From positions 115,289,642 to 115,353,641 of the forward strand of contig CM022944.1 of assembly GCA_012931725.1 (NCBI GenBank): a stretch of 64,000 nt of DNA. The letters run 5' to 3'. Made by a program: the position numbers and the translations under genes. Below the pieces are notes generated by a model. It had not been told where the DNA came from and did no database searches. It saw only the letters and a list, made by a program, of their open reading frames with translations. This document shows, one piece after another, positions 12,814 to 23,321 of the stretch (position 1 is the first letter of the stretch; each line of letters begins with the position of its first letter). The stretch is from Litsea cubeba. Its lineage: Eukaryota > Streptophyta > Magnoliopsida > Laurales > Lauraceae.

Positions 12814-15800
12814 ACAACACTGATCTTGGTGGCTGGGGACAGGGATAAAGAGGTATCTTACCTCCCCTGTGAATTGCACGGTTGTATATTTGTTATCAAT
12901 GCCTGATGTTCCTTCAAAAACCTAGCAAACCACAACATTACATAAACAACAATAGTTGTGAAAAAAGGATGGGTTCTAATGACTTGACAATCAAATATTA
13001 AAAGCAAACACTAAAAATGTTGGTTTTCAACTAAAGATATTATCAGTAGGAAGAGTGGAAATTCAGCGCTTACTGGACTCAGGAAGAGATCAATTAAAGC
13101 AATTTAATTCACTTTTTGATTGGTAATGTACATTTCTTGAGTTATTAATTGCAAATGCAAAAATTCTACAGAAGACAATCTATCCTGTGCAAATGCTCCG
13201 TCTTCAATATCCCAAAAGATGGAGTGCTATGTTTTTCTGGGGTCTCACGTTGATGGTGAGCATGATTTGTTTTTGGTCTCTTTCACCCTCTTTCATTCAA
13301 ATCAAGATGAGAGTTTACATTCTTCCTACAGTATACTTCTTAGAATATATAAGTACTTTTTTTTTTTTTTTGAGAATTAGAATGTATAGGTATCTTTGCC
13401 TTCTAATGAAATCACAGCCAACATTTAGAAAAAAAACATCATGGCAAACTAACTGGACGTTTTAGGAAAGATCCAAGGACAGTAAACCTGCACAACAGCT
13501 TTCTCCCCATCAACTTCCAATACTTGACCACGTCGAGTCGTGCCATCTCCCAGGCGAATATTGACAATCTCCTGATATTTGGGACCCTGAAACAGTTTCA
13601 AGCAATAATGACTAATTGCAAAGAGAATGCCAACTTGCCAAGTAAGAGCCACAACAAATAGTTGTTTTAAAGAAAATACAATGTGACATGCCATCGGTAC
13701 AAAAATAACAAGAACAAATTAATCATGCATACCTTAACTTTTTCTAAAATAACAAGCGGTCCTGCAACTCCAGAAACAGTCCTATATTCTGTAGTGGGAA
13801 ACAAGAGAAGACGCTCTAATCAATATTCTTGAGATTATCAGTCATTAGCAATTTGTCAGGCTTCATGAAGAACAAACAAGCAATATAAACATATGGTGCT
13901 CCAATCAGAAATGTGAGACTGACTTGGGAGACAAAAACATGAGACTTTGATCATTCTACAAGACTGGAAGTTCGGATGAAGCACTCATCAGGCCAATATC
14001 AAAATAACAATTTGTACCATGACTAAAATGCAAAGTTTGGATGAATGGACATTTGGTTTGATCATTAATAAGACTGTATAGTAAGTCTACTATATCAAAT
14101 CAACTAAGAACTCTTTTTTTTTTTTACTGATAATGTAACTCGAGCCCACAACCTTATTTATGTGACAAGGAGCACCTTCTGACAGTGTTATGGGCTCTTC
14201 ACAACCTAAAAATCACATTATTACAAATTTTCTCTCCTAAAACTTTAAGCTTCCAGTAAAAAAAGGGGGAGAAATGGATATTGATCAAGTTTTAGAGATT
14301 CAAAGTGAAAGGGAGAAAAAGGACAACCAAAAGACAGAAGACAACTGTGAAGAAGATCATGCATACAAATTTCACAGGGATGCTACCCACTCAAAAAATA
14401 AAAACTAAATGATAAAGACTAATTAATCAACATCAAAAAGAAATTGCTCAAGCTGATTTTGTTCAGTCTGGAACATAGATAAACTCATCATTGACAATTT
14501 TCATCACGCCATGTGCCATTTTGAAGCAAGAATCTGGACGACTTGGAAAGAGAGAAACAGTAGGTAGCTTTGAAGGGACCTGACCTCTTCCTCCCAAGAA
14601 GACCTAATCCTCAAAATGAAATTCAGTGTTGCCTCTTGGGTCTCCTTTCTTCCAGACTTTTGGGGCTTAACCCTTGATGCATTAATGTTCAAATGGATGG
14701 AAGTCATATCATTTTGATTAGGCTCTTTACTTTCCTTTTGTCTGAGGCCATTAGCCTCCTTGTATAGCTTCTCTTTTTGGGCGGTGGCTGTATTTCTGGG
14801 GTTCTTCCCATGCAGTTGGGACTGGCTATTGTCTAGATGTAAGCCTTGAGGGGAACTATTCAAGTAGAATGGCCTTAATAACATGCAGTTTCTTTTTTTT
14901 ATCAATAAATAATAATATAACATGCACTTTCAAATGAGTCCTGCTACGAAAAAATCAGTAATGAAAACTGGTCTTGGAGAGGACGGTCCGGTCCCTATCA
15001 GAACTAAAACACAACATCGACATACAGTTTTGATACATGATTAGTACTTAGGCTCCTGGAACTTCCAACTTGGCACTTTGTGCAACACTAAATGTCATTC
15101 ACTCATATATGTCTCTAGTTCTAGTATACTTCATTGCAACTAACACTTCTTTTTTTTGGTCAATAACGGTAAAATTCATTAAAAAAAAGAAGAAATTACA
15201 CACCAGGACCAAAAGAAAGGGAGAAGGGTACAATAGCATTATACCCCACCCCACCAGGCCAAGAAAATACAAGAAGGATCCCGCCCAAATAGAATATTTA
15301 TTAATCCCTTGCTTAGCTAATGCATCCGCCATACTATTCGCAGATCTAAACTCTTGACGAAAGGCAACATCCAAGTAAGAAGCAAGATCCTTAATCTCAT
15401 TGAAAAAAATGGAACTTCAAAAGCTTAGGACCTCTTGCGTAACCGATGCCACCGCATTAGAAGGGAGTTCTCCACAATTAGCTTATCCTGAAAAGAACCC
15501 AAATAATTCATAAGGGCTTCCAAAATGCCAATACCTTTGCTTCATTCAAGTCTCGAATCCCAACCAGTTTAAAGAACATCATCACCAATTTGCCTTTGAA
15601 GCTACAGAGCACACCACCAATTTCCGTAGGCCTTGGCTTTACCTCGCGAGGCACCACCACTATTAAACTTTAAGACCCTATGCAGAGGAGTAAACCATCG
15701 GGTATCCTCCTTTTCCCTATGAAGGCCACAACCTATACAAGCCTCCCAGTTAAAAAGAAGATTGTTCAAACTCAAATTGGAGAAATCCCTTCTAACCACG

Positions 15801-18800
15801 GCCCACTTTGCAATTCTCCACTCCACCCTTGCTCTCAAAGCTTCAGCCGGAGTATAAGATCCCCTGAAAACCCTATGATTCCTTTCCCTCTAAATAGACT
15901 ACAGAATGGCAGACGGAATAATCCTCCAAAGCAAGATCCCACATGTCAGACCCCGACCCAGGTTTAGTATGGTTAATTGTTGTTTTGGCCGGGATTAGTC
16001 TCTAAGTGGGAGTAGAGGACGATCAGCTTGGTTTTTAGCTAGATTAGACTTTTGAATAGCTTTGGGGAATTTTGAGAGCCATTGAACTTAGTTTGACACG
16101 GGCGGGGTGCCCGTGTGACGCATGTTAGTTTGGGGGAATTTATTATTTATTTCAAAAAATTCTAATTTTTATTCCTTTCGATTTGTTTTATTGACCTCAA
16201 CAAATTTTATGTTTCTTCCGTTTGAATTTGAAACTCAGAAATCGCGTCTTTCGAGAAAAAGGGGAAAAATGACCTTTTCACACCAAATTTGTGCATGAAT
16301 TTCGATATTTGCAAATCATGAGAAAAATGTACTTTTTGGAAACTAGATATTTCGACGATCAACTTTGTCTTCTTCGTCGATTTCATCCGGGACCCACAAA
16401 TGACAGTTCCAGCCATGTGAAGATTTGGGGACCAATGGGGCCCACAGCCCACTTAACCCAACTAACCCACGTTGGTTTTTCTCTCCCAGCACCATTCCTT
16501 GTTTCAGTTACAGAGCTGAAGAGAACACTTCTTCTCCTCCTTCTTCCAGCCATCTTCTCTCTTCTGCATGTCCTTCTTCCTTGGTGGAAAATGGAAATCT
16601 GAGCTTGCCAAATCCTTCCTCAACCTCTGGCCTTCTATTGATATTATTTGTGAGGAATCTCGGCTGGACTGTCTTCTTCCTCAAGCTCTTCTCCTTGTTT
16701 GGGACTCCTAGAGGTAAGCAATGGCTTCCCTCATGTAATCTTGGATTTTCTGGACCCTTTAGAACCCTTTCTTCATGCATGCAAAGGAGTTCTTGGAGAG
16801 CTCCTTCTCTTTTCAAAATATTGGATTTTTTAGTGGTGTTTCATGGGGGTTTTTGTAGATTGGAGCTTGTAGCTGTGGAGAGGTAGTGTTAGAGTGTTTT
16901 GTGATCCTTTTTGGACTTGAGGCAAGTGATTATTTCAGATAATGTGATGCATGCTACTTGAAGTGGCTAATTATTTCTTTTCTCAAAAATTCTGAATCTC
17001 TACTCTCTACTTTATGTTGTTTTCCCTTTTCAATTAATGGATTGATCTTTGAAATGTTTAAGTGATGGTTTATGTCTATTTTTCCCTAAGTTGTTGTTTC
17101 AACAATCTGAAATTTATTTATCAATGGATCACCTTTGGATCATTAGTGTGCATCTCAGAATTTGGTGTTTTTGGTGAATGGAAAGGCTTTGTCAATATCA
17201 GATTTTGGAAAAATGGAATGAGTTAGTGTGTTGGTGTTTGAATGGAGTTTTGTTTGAAGCAAGGAGAGGCCCAAATTGGGTAAGAATGCAGGTGGAAGAG
17301 AAAGGAGGGAAAGGACCAAAACTGCAAGAAGAGGGGCAGATTTTCTGCACCGAACGAGCCAGGCAGCAGCCTGGCCCGCTCGAGCGAGCGGCCCAAGGCC
17401 ACTGCCTGCGCAAGACAAGGCAGCAGTGTCAACTAGGCCAATGGGCCTAGGTCAGTGGGCTCAGCCCATAAAGCTCACAAGTCAAATCAAATCTCGTTTG
17501 TAAATTTATGTAATTGATTATGTGCCTTATTAGGAGATCTAATTAGATGTTAATTAGATTAGATTTGCTTTAATTCAGTTGATTATCTCAATCAATGTAA
17601 TCTTTTATGTAAACTTTATCTCTATATATTAAAAGATCATGACCCTCAAAGGGGATATCGAATTCACAAAGAGTTCTCTTCCTTCTTCCCTCTCTAGCTT
17701 TGACATAGTATCAGAGCCACACTTCTGAGTGAATCACATCCATCTTCCAAGCATTGGAAGTTATCATAGTCTCTGCGAGACTCTCTGGATATATTTCTTC
17801 ATCTTCCAAGCACTGGAAGTCGCCAGATCAAGGTGTGATTAGACGTGGCCCACCCTAGATCAGCATCATTGAGTATGGATATTGAAACCAACATGGTCGC
17901 CTACTTCTTCTAGTATTTGTGGACAGATTCTGAGGATTTTTTTGCACACAGATCATAGATCTGTGCTTTGGGATAGCATCTAGTGGTTGTTCCCTCGTCT
18001 GATCAACAGTGGCCCACCTGCGATCATCTCACAATCCTCCAGTTTCACTCCAGCCTTGGTCGTCCATATCTTCTTGTTATTTTGGAGATTTTTTCAGCAT
18101 TTTTCAGAGATCAGAGGTAGGCGTTTTGCTCCATCTTGTAATTGTTCAATTTCTTTAAATAGTTTTCATCACAGCCGCACAAAATCCTCGATTCTGATCG
18201 GATCTGGATGAAACTTGTTCTGCTAGAAAGGGAACTGGATACTAGTATCTAGCATCTGTCCTGATCATCAATTAGATTCTTCTGTGGGCCCCACGAACTG
18301 ATCCTTCTTCTATTTTCTGGTCGTCTGGGCCATTTTAGTGCAATTTGTGCACTGTGTGTGATTCTGCTGCTACTCGACAGTATCTGTTATTCATCTGACT
18401 CCTTCTACTGCTGCTGTGTGCTGTTTTTTTTTCACAAAACAGGCATTTTTTGTGCTATTTGTTGTTGGATAAATTCTGATTTAAGGGCTATTTATCTTCT
18501 TTGATAGTTGATATGGACAAAAATGAAATTAAATTGATCAAATTTAATGGAAAGAATTATACTTCGTGGTCCTATCAATTTCAAGTCTATCTTGAAGGAA
18601 AGGAAATGTGGGGACTTGTTTCAGGCTGGGATCCTCGACCTAAGGAAGATGAGAAAAAAATACTTTCTTGGAATACTAAGGATGCCAAGATAAAAACCTG
18701 GATTCTTGGTTCTGTTGAACCCCAATATATCCTGAACCTCAAACCGTACAAGACCTCCAAGGAGATGTGGGAATATCTGAAACAAGTATATCACCAAGGG

Positions 18801-21125
18801 AACTCTGCCCATCAATACCAACTTGAACTGGAGATTGCTCAGTATTCCCAAGGCACCTCTTCCATCCAGGACTATTATACAGGATTTCTCAATTTATGAG
18901 CGGAATATGATGAAATCAAATACCTGAAGCAATTACTCTTCCTCATGTTCCTACCGGACTTCAAATTGCAGATATATTTACCAAGGGACTTCCTCGGCCA
19001 CGACACCAATTCTTAGTTGGCAAATTGATGCTCGTGGATTCACCCGCATCAATTTGAGGGGGTGTCAACTAGGCCAATGAGCATAGGTCAGTGGGCTCAG
19101 CCCATAAAGCTCACAAGTCAAATCAAATCTCGTTTGTAAATTTATGTAATTGATTATGTGCCTTATTAGGAGATCTAATTAGATGTTAATTAGATTAGAT
19201 TTGCTTTAATTCAGTTGATTATCTCAATCAACGTAATCTTTTATGTAAACTTTATCTCTATATATTAAAAGATCGTGACCCTCAAAGGGGATATCGAATT
19301 CACAAAGAGTTCTCTTCCTTCTTCCCTCTCTGGCTTTGACAAGCAGCCCAGTCCGTTCGAGCGGGCCTGGTTTCCAGCCACTCTTTTCTTTTTGTTTGAA
19401 GTGTGTAGGTCCCCCATGGATACATGGAAAACCGGGAATGGAAACGTCGAATTGAAACACTTGAATTGTGTAAATCAAATGGGAAAAATGAAAGAAATGC
19501 TTGATGTTGGAATTACCGGGGGAATTATTACAAGTCTTGATGTACACTTTACATCCATTAAATGTCGGAGATCTTCAATGGTACCAAAATCTTCTCTTAT
19601 AGACCGACATGAGGGACTAAGTGTGTATCGAGGCAACCCTAGGTAAACCACTCAACCACGACACATTACTTCATTCCAAGTTAGAGAAATTCGTATGTTT
19701 TCTATAAATTGATTTGAAACAGATTTGAGTGGTTCGCCACATTTGGAAATATCAGTAAAGCTACTCGTTTGATTTGTTTGATATTGTTCGTTTGTATTTG
19801 TTCAGAGTAGTTTCTTTATCAATTAAAAATGTATTGCAATGACTTGATTTATATCGATTCAGATTTTGATCAGCACCACTAAGCTTGGGTTACCTAGTTG
19901 GGCTGATCACCCAGCTTGGGATCCTCAAATATATTGCCAACTGCAGTTTGGACCCCCATTGATTGCTCCGGCCATGGCAACGGTTATTGAGTGTTCCGGC
20001 CATTTTATATGGCAACGGTTATTGATTGTCCCGACCATTTCATATGGTACGGTTATTGATTGAGTGCTCTTGTTACTTCGGTAATAGGAAAATATAGCAA
20101 AATGCGGATTGCCATTGTTTTATTCAATTCGTCATGTTCTTTGAAATTGTCAATGCTTTAGAAATTGTTTCTTTACTTCATCGATATTTATGTTTAGACT
20201 TTCAATTGTATTAGAATGGTTTTATAATGTTTTACAAATACTTATCACTCCATTATCTGTTTTTATTTGTTTGCCAGACCGTCGTGTCTGATACACTCTT
20301 GTTTGGTGCCAGATATCGACCCTGCTCCCTTTGAGGTGGAGCGAGAGGAGGAGGGGGTTGAGCCGCCGGTTAGACGCGAGTGGCAGCCCAACGATGTCAT
20401 CTAGACATCGGGTTGGGTGGTGAGGCGTATCACTTTTTGGGGATTGATGTTGTTTCTTTTGGGGAACTTGTTTCTTAGCCTTTGTTGGCTGTTTTAAACT
20501 ACTCTTGGTGTTATGATAAACTTGAATTAACTTTGGGTTCGCTTATGATATATTTCTCCTTTTGATGCAACGCTTGATCGTTCATTTTATGCCTTTTATT
20601 TGGTTAAGTGTTTGCTACATTGCTTCCGCGCATTTATGTACATTGTGAATGTGATTGTTGTATCGTGATGGATCGGAAATTGGAATCCTCACCACGGAAA
20701 CCTGTGGGAAACTAGCGCAAGCGGGCGAAATTTTCTGGCTTGCCGCGCCGCGGCCCCGGATTAGGGACTAGGTCGACTCGGTCTCGGTTCGAGAGCGTGA
20801 CACCACACCCGTGGAATGGGCCCCAACCTCAAGCCTCCGCCGCCTTCGAAGTATAACTTGGAATATACCAAGCTAATCCACACTTCATAAAATAAAAATT
20901 AAAAAAAAATGCTCTATATAGAATATGCCACCTCGCAGTGTTAGAATAAGTGATCCATTGACTCCTCTATCTTGTTACACATCACACAAACATCTGATAT
21001 GTTACGCCCCGTCAATCCTCTTCTTCTTGAGTTTTATGCCATGAAAAATTGCAACTAACACTGATTAATTATTTTTAAAGATTGTCGATTCAAATATTTC
21101 ATCTTGTAATCCCAACAATTCCAAG

Positions 21126-21188
<63 letters not shown>

Positions 21189-22237
21189 ATTAAGAAAAAT
21201 AATACAGTAGCTACAGAGCATTTTATAAGAAAAATAATACAGTAGCTACAGAGCATAAGATGAAACGGGAAACTACGAGAAACAATTCTAAATTGCCACA
21301 AATTCCAGGATTGGCAATCCAGCAAGCAGAAAGAAAAAAAATGGAGCACAAGTACAGAACATAAGGTGATTCATAATTGCTTTCCAATTTCACATAATTC
21401 ACTACGCTGACCACAAATGCCCTCTTACTAGCAGCCTGAGCATTCTCAAAACTTGACATTTTTTATTATCAGAAATATCCGTTTTTTCCACTCCAAACTT
21501 CCCAAATAATGGCATGAGGAAGCATACCCCAAGAATTTTCCTTTTCTATTGAAACTTCCTCCAAACCAACCGTAAACAAAAAGGTCATGTCTTTTGGATG
21601 ACCCCAATGTTGAACAGAAACTGGATGGTGTCAAGAAGACATTACAAAGGGAACAATGTTGAAGAAGATAGTCCGCCATTTCTTCGTTGTTGTAAAAGCA
21701 TTGACTCTCTAATCACTCTTATCCAAGGTAGGAAAATTCAGTAATGACTCTTGACTCTCCCAAGTCATGTTGTTTTGATGAAGGACTGAGTCAAATCCAG
21801 GGCAAACTCTCCAAGTCACTCCATTTTGGTAAGTGGTTTGCATTCCCAACCATTTGATATGTACATATGATTGTAATGTTAAGATCCTCAACCTCCTAAC
21901 AACAGATAAATGAGGCCATAATTCTGTATACCTATCCTGAAAAATAGGTCCTATACATACAATGGGAGCATATAGGCAGATCCGGCAGTCAGTGGTTACT
22001 GATCATGCTTAAATGGAAAGTTGGCAATCTGAAATGCTAACCACCAAATGATAGCGCAACAAAAATCAAGTTCCTTAACGAATTGCTTCTCAACATGGAT
22101 AAACGGGAAGGTTAAACAAATAAACCATCTGAAACAAGAGGATGGTTTGAATGCAAAACAAACAAGAGGGCGTACATACCCATGCCAATCTCCAGTGTAC
22201 CCTCATCCATCTCAGAGCTGTTTTTCGCAACGCCCAT
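119..22237 (-). CDS. VHA-B: V-type proton ATPase subunit B (14 coding exons)
   Basis: Non-catalytic nucleotide-binding B subunit of the V1 sector, which with subunit A forms the hexameric head that powers proton pumping into vacuole, Golgi and endosomes. Exons in transcript order: 22180-22237, 13733-13788, 13488-13586, 12862-12921, 11442-11553, 11131-11339, 3163-3291, 2868-3005, 1992-2142, 1807-1889, 916-963, 743-796, 580-663, 119-442. All junctions keep frame with GT and AG borders. The protein starts MGVAKNSSEMDEGTLEIGM. Residues 167-175 (SAAGLPHNE) occupy the place of a P-loop, and residues 368-377 (PPINVLPSLS) match the ATPase alpha/beta signature. The family-like part ends SRDATS at residue 488, the usual plant length. 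No stop follows there, and the frame stays open for 46 more codons to a TAG at 119-121. The start is the only ATG giving the conserved N-terminus. Introns 1 (8391 nt) and 6 (7839 nt) are full of transposons. Confidence 0.95.
167..188. repeat. G22 homopolymer in the VHA-B 3' end
   Basis: An uninterrupted run of 22 G on the plus strand. On the minus strand it encodes the seven consecutive prolines of the open extension after the normal VHA-B C-terminus. Such runs vary in length between alleles and are error-prone in assemblies, so the reading frame past it is unreliable. Confidence 0.9.
537..578. repeat. (GA)n microsatellite abutting the exon 13 donor
   Basis: A GA dinucleotide run, read as CT on the minus strand. 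It begins immediately at the 5' end of the intron after VHA-B exon 13, so that donor reads CTG|GTCTCTCT. Confidence 0.9.
1289..1320. repeat. (TC)n microsatellite
   Basis: A simple TC run inside the VHA-B intron between exons 10 and 11. Nothing else recognisable lies in this intron (964-1806). Confidence 0.9.
3743..4127 (-). repeat. 3' LTR of the intron 6 element
   Basis: About 385 bp, matching 10707-11124 along its length, including the shared blocks CGGTGTACAATG, CCATACCTTTCGC and GCCAAGGGCTTTACAT. The TATA-like TTTATATAGC is shared by both copies. The copies differ by many substitutions and small indels, so the insertion is not recent. Confidence 0.85.
4453..5585. mobile_element. Terminal-inverted-repeat DNA element, non-autonomous
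   Basis: It begins GATCAAAATAGCAGTTGCGG, and the other end is the near inverse (CCGCAACCACTATTTTGATC). Short GCTACG/CGTAGC motifs are scattered near both ends in both orientations. The flanks CTTGCAGTCAAT (4441-4452) and CTTGTAATCAAT (5586-5597) match at 10 of 12 bases and may be an aged target duplication. No transposase reading frame is present. The superfamily (Mutator-like or hAT-like) is undecided. Confidence 0.6.
5640..5830 (-). pseudogene. Ty3-type gag fragment
   Basis: The minus-strand translation includes KQFLNLRQGDLTVEEYSDQF, a recognisable Retrotrans_gag motif (NLRQG...VEEY...F). An in-frame stop follows soon after. The gag appears to resume at 4342-4440 (HEAYWKAIRVEY) on the other side of the 4453-5585 insertion, so a later element split this gag. 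Confidence 0.6.
6770..7070 (+). repeat. Left LTR, truncated
   Basis: Matches 9637-9937 closely over about 301 bases, with shared blocks such as GCAAAGATTGTAATTAGGAT and TCGTTGGAGAGTTTCTTCTT. The last 60 bases of the right copy are missing here. Confidence 0.85.
8045..9540 (+). pseudogene. Broken gag-protease of a Ty3/gypsy-type element
   Basis: The reading frame from about 8045 encodes a coiled N-terminal stretch and then a Ty3-like gag core (IPEYDGKLKPNEFMDWL, and WTEMKNLLKQKFLPVNY further on). A CCHC zinc knuckle, CFNCKQQGHCAMEC, lies near 8921-8962. An aspartic-protease-like segment follows (VVINGGSCQNIIS near 9176-9214; GILLGRPW near 9391-9414). It is dead: there is a TGA at about 8411-8413, a frameshift near 8715, and the usual catalytic Asp of the DGGS motif is Asn. 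No polymerase follows. Confidence 0.75.
9637..9997 (+). repeat. Right LTR
   Basis: 361 bases and the complete copy of the pair. It ends in GCATCA, the inverse of its TGATGC-like start. Confidence 0.8.
10707..11124 (-). repeat. 5' LTR of the intron 6 element
   Basis: About 418 bp, partner of 3743-4127. It contains a private duplication of a short TTTCTTTCTCATTAATCAGTC block near 10854-10902. Its outer end stops six bases from the exon 6/intron 6 boundary of VHA-B. Confidence 0.85.
12777..12811. repeat. (AG)n microsatellite
   Basis: A simple AG run in the intron just downstream (in gene orientation) of VHA-B exon 4. The rest of this intron (11554-12861) shows no gene; short ATAC-rich tracts lie near 12308-12364 and 12718-12750. 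Confidence 0.9.
13789..15139. other. Intron 1 stretch with no recognised gene
   Basis: The 3' part of VHA-B intron 1. A 139-codon minus-strand frame (14504-14923) has no family signature I recognise and is Lys/Gln/Ser-rich. A short segment near 14120-14180 weakly resembles an inverted tRNA-like SINE. Nothing firm is supported. Confidence 0.5.
15140..15943 (-). mobile_element. LINE 3' end (RNase H-like domain)
   Basis: The minus-strand frames encode FRSANSMADALAKQG, the C-terminal RNase H signature of plant LINEs. Upstream lies a W..P....LKFN.GGA segment (about 15602-15838). A tail rich in A (minus strand) near 15150 marks the 3' end. Stops and shifts break the frame. The LINE appears to continue beyond the insertion at 15944, at 20803-21125. 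Confidence 0.65.
17427..17705 (+). repeat. Left LTR of the deleted copia element
   Basis: TGTCAACTAGG...GCTTTGACA, 279 bp, with a TATA-like CTCTATATATTAAAAG near the 3' half. Confidence 0.9.
18501..18899 (+). CDS. Copia gag (N-terminal part)
   Basis: A 132-codon frame with the copia gag look: IKLIKFNGKNYTSWSYQFQ near the start, then WGLVSGWDPRP and MWEYLKQVYHQGN. It belongs to the UBN2/DUF4219-type gag family. It ends at a stop soon after the SSIQDYYTGF segment and lacks the zinc knuckle. It could still be translated as a short gag. Confidence 0.75.
   Translation: MIVDMDKNEIKLIKFNGKNYTSWSYQFQVYLEGKEMWGLVSGWDPRPKEDEKKILSWNTKDAKIKTWILGSVEPQYILNLKPYKTSKEMWEYLKQVYHQGNSAHQYQLELEIAQYSQGTSSIQDYYTGFLNL
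18944..19057 (+). pseudogene. Last codons of copia pol
   Basis: The frame contains QIADIFTKGLPRPRH, the conserved C-terminal end of copia RNase H, and stops with TGA at 19055-19057 just before the polypurine tract. Everything between gag and this tail has been deleted. Confidence 0.7.
19063..19341 (+). repeat. Right LTR of the deleted copia element
   Basis: 279 bp partner of 17427-17705, with about five differences seen by eye. Confidence 0.9.
20803..21125 (-). mobile_element. LINE fragment, other side of the long insertion
   Basis: Sequence adjoining the 3' CCACA duplication continues the LINE interrupted at 15943. This is judged from continuity across the duplication rather than a clear protein motif; the reading frame is badly broken. 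Confidence 0.4.
21127..21183. repeat. (CT)n microsatellite
   Basis: A CT run of nearly 60 bases with one interruption, between two LINE-derived segments in VHA-B intron 1. Confidence 0.9.
21185..21700 (-). mobile_element. LINE 3' fragment
   Basis: The minus-strand frame holds YLLQHCSLCNVF, a zf-RVT-type zinc-binding segment found at the end of plant LINE reverse transcriptases, then a W-rich stretch before a 3' end near 21185. The remaining intron up to exon 1 (21700-22179) shows nothing recognisable. Confidence 0.45.
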
Positions 22238-23130
22238 CTTCAAATTAATACACTACATAAAATTCACATTGACAAGAGAAAAGAAGAGGAAAGCATATTA
22301 AAAACATGATTTATAACACTATAAAAAATAAGAACTAACGAAGCTACAAACATCTTATCAAAACAATAGGAAAGTGAGTTCTGCAACAGCAACATTCATT
22401 TAATATTGTTCCACTTCCGTTATAAAGGCCTCTTAAGTCATCAAGAAAACAAAATCCGAAAGCTTTGCACCAACCCAAACCGTATCTCATTTTCTACCAT
22501 CAGAACAATCTAATAAGAACCCAAAGCTTCCACCTTTATTCAAAAGGATTCACTATTCAAAGAAAAGGAAGTTCCAAGGACAATGGCTTTTGAGTTTCAG
22601 CATTTACTCAAAAAGTCAGTCAGTACCAACCTTCTAAGATCTATGTGAAAACACAAAGAAGTCCTCCTTATATAAGCTGTTCTTAAACACACTCACTGTC
22701 CAAAAGGTTGCGAAAACTAACAGAAAGAAGTTCCTAAAAAACCACTTGTGATGCAATTTCAACAAAAACAAAAATCACTTCCGTTACTGATGATCATCCA
22801 AATTCCAATCCGATCCGATGAACCACGAAATCAGACATTGAATCAGCCAAGGACCCACCTTCCGAATCAAGAAATTGCATCAGAAACCCCAAAAGAAAAA
22901 CAGATCTTTCAAAAACACATTGAAGATAAATCTAGTGATACTTCCAACAGATTTGCGGAAGAAGTGAGAAAATCTGATCGACAAACTGCTCTCGGTTCCA
23001 GTAATGGATTGAAAGAACAGATCTTTTCAATTGATATGAAAGATTCGATCCAAAGAAGCTAAAAAACCGAGACATTGCAGCGGATTTGATCGAAAATAAA
23101 CAGAAAAGAGATCTGAGAAAAGAAACATAC

Positions 23131-23230
23131 CTTCTATTGCAGAGAGAGAGAGCAAATGAGAGCTCGCTCTCTAATAAGATTTTTAGAGAGAGAGATCTGA
23201 TGATAACAGAACGGAACTCCAATGAAAATA
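23131..23230 (-). other. VHA-B: Probable 5'UTR exon and leader of VHA-B
   Basis: On the minus strand an AG-rich leader ends at 23131 and is followed by a good donor (GTATGTTTCT). Acceptor-like AG dinucleotides lie just upstream of the ATG at 22237, giving a 5'UTR intron of roughly 0.9 kb. The outer edge (transcription start) cannot be read from sequence; 23230 is an approximate limit. Confidence 0.5.
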
Positions 23231-23307
23231 GGAAGAAAGAGGTTCTATGGATTCCTCGGCCAAGTAAGGATTTTAGTTATCAAGGGTGGTCAGGTCAGCT
23301 ATTTCAA

Positions 23308-23321
23308 CTGCCACGTGGCAG
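23308..23321. promoter_or_regulatory. Palindromic G-box upstream of VHA-B
   Basis: The 14-base perfect palindrome CTGCCACGTGGCAG has the G-box core CACGTG bound by plant bZIP and bHLH factors. It lies about 100-180 bases upstream of the inferred VHA-B leader, a usual promoter position. That it regulates VHA-B is inference. Confidence 0.5.

Larger units (their letters stand above)
17427..19341 (+). mobile_element. Internally deleted, young Ty1/copia element
   Basis: LTRs at 17427-17705 and 19063-19341 (279 bp each) differ at about five positions by eye. The 5 bp duplication AGCAG flanks them exactly (17422-17426 and 19342-19346). A primer-binding site TAGTATCAGAGCCAC follows the left LTR, and a polypurine tract (TTTGAGGGGG) precedes the right LTR. 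Inside, a gag frame leads almost directly to the last codons of pol. Protease, integrase and nearly all of reverse transcriptase are absent, so it must have moved with proteins from another copy. Confidence 0.88.
15944..20802. mobile_element. Long LTR-like insertion in the LINE (possible solo LTR)
   Basis: Its termini are TGTCAGACCCCGACC and GAGAGCGTGACA, with an exact 5 bp duplication CCACA at 15939-15943 and 20803-20807. After removing the nested copia element it is about 2.9 kb with no coding frame of note, consistent with one long solo LTR of a gypsy-type element. The LTR identity is inference from the TG...CA ends, the 5 bp duplication and the start TGTCA-GACCCCG. Confidence 0.6.

Noticed and set aside
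14504..14923. 139-codon minus-strand open frame in VHA-B intron 1
   Set aside because: No recognised domain, lies within an intron, and amino-acid content looks random.
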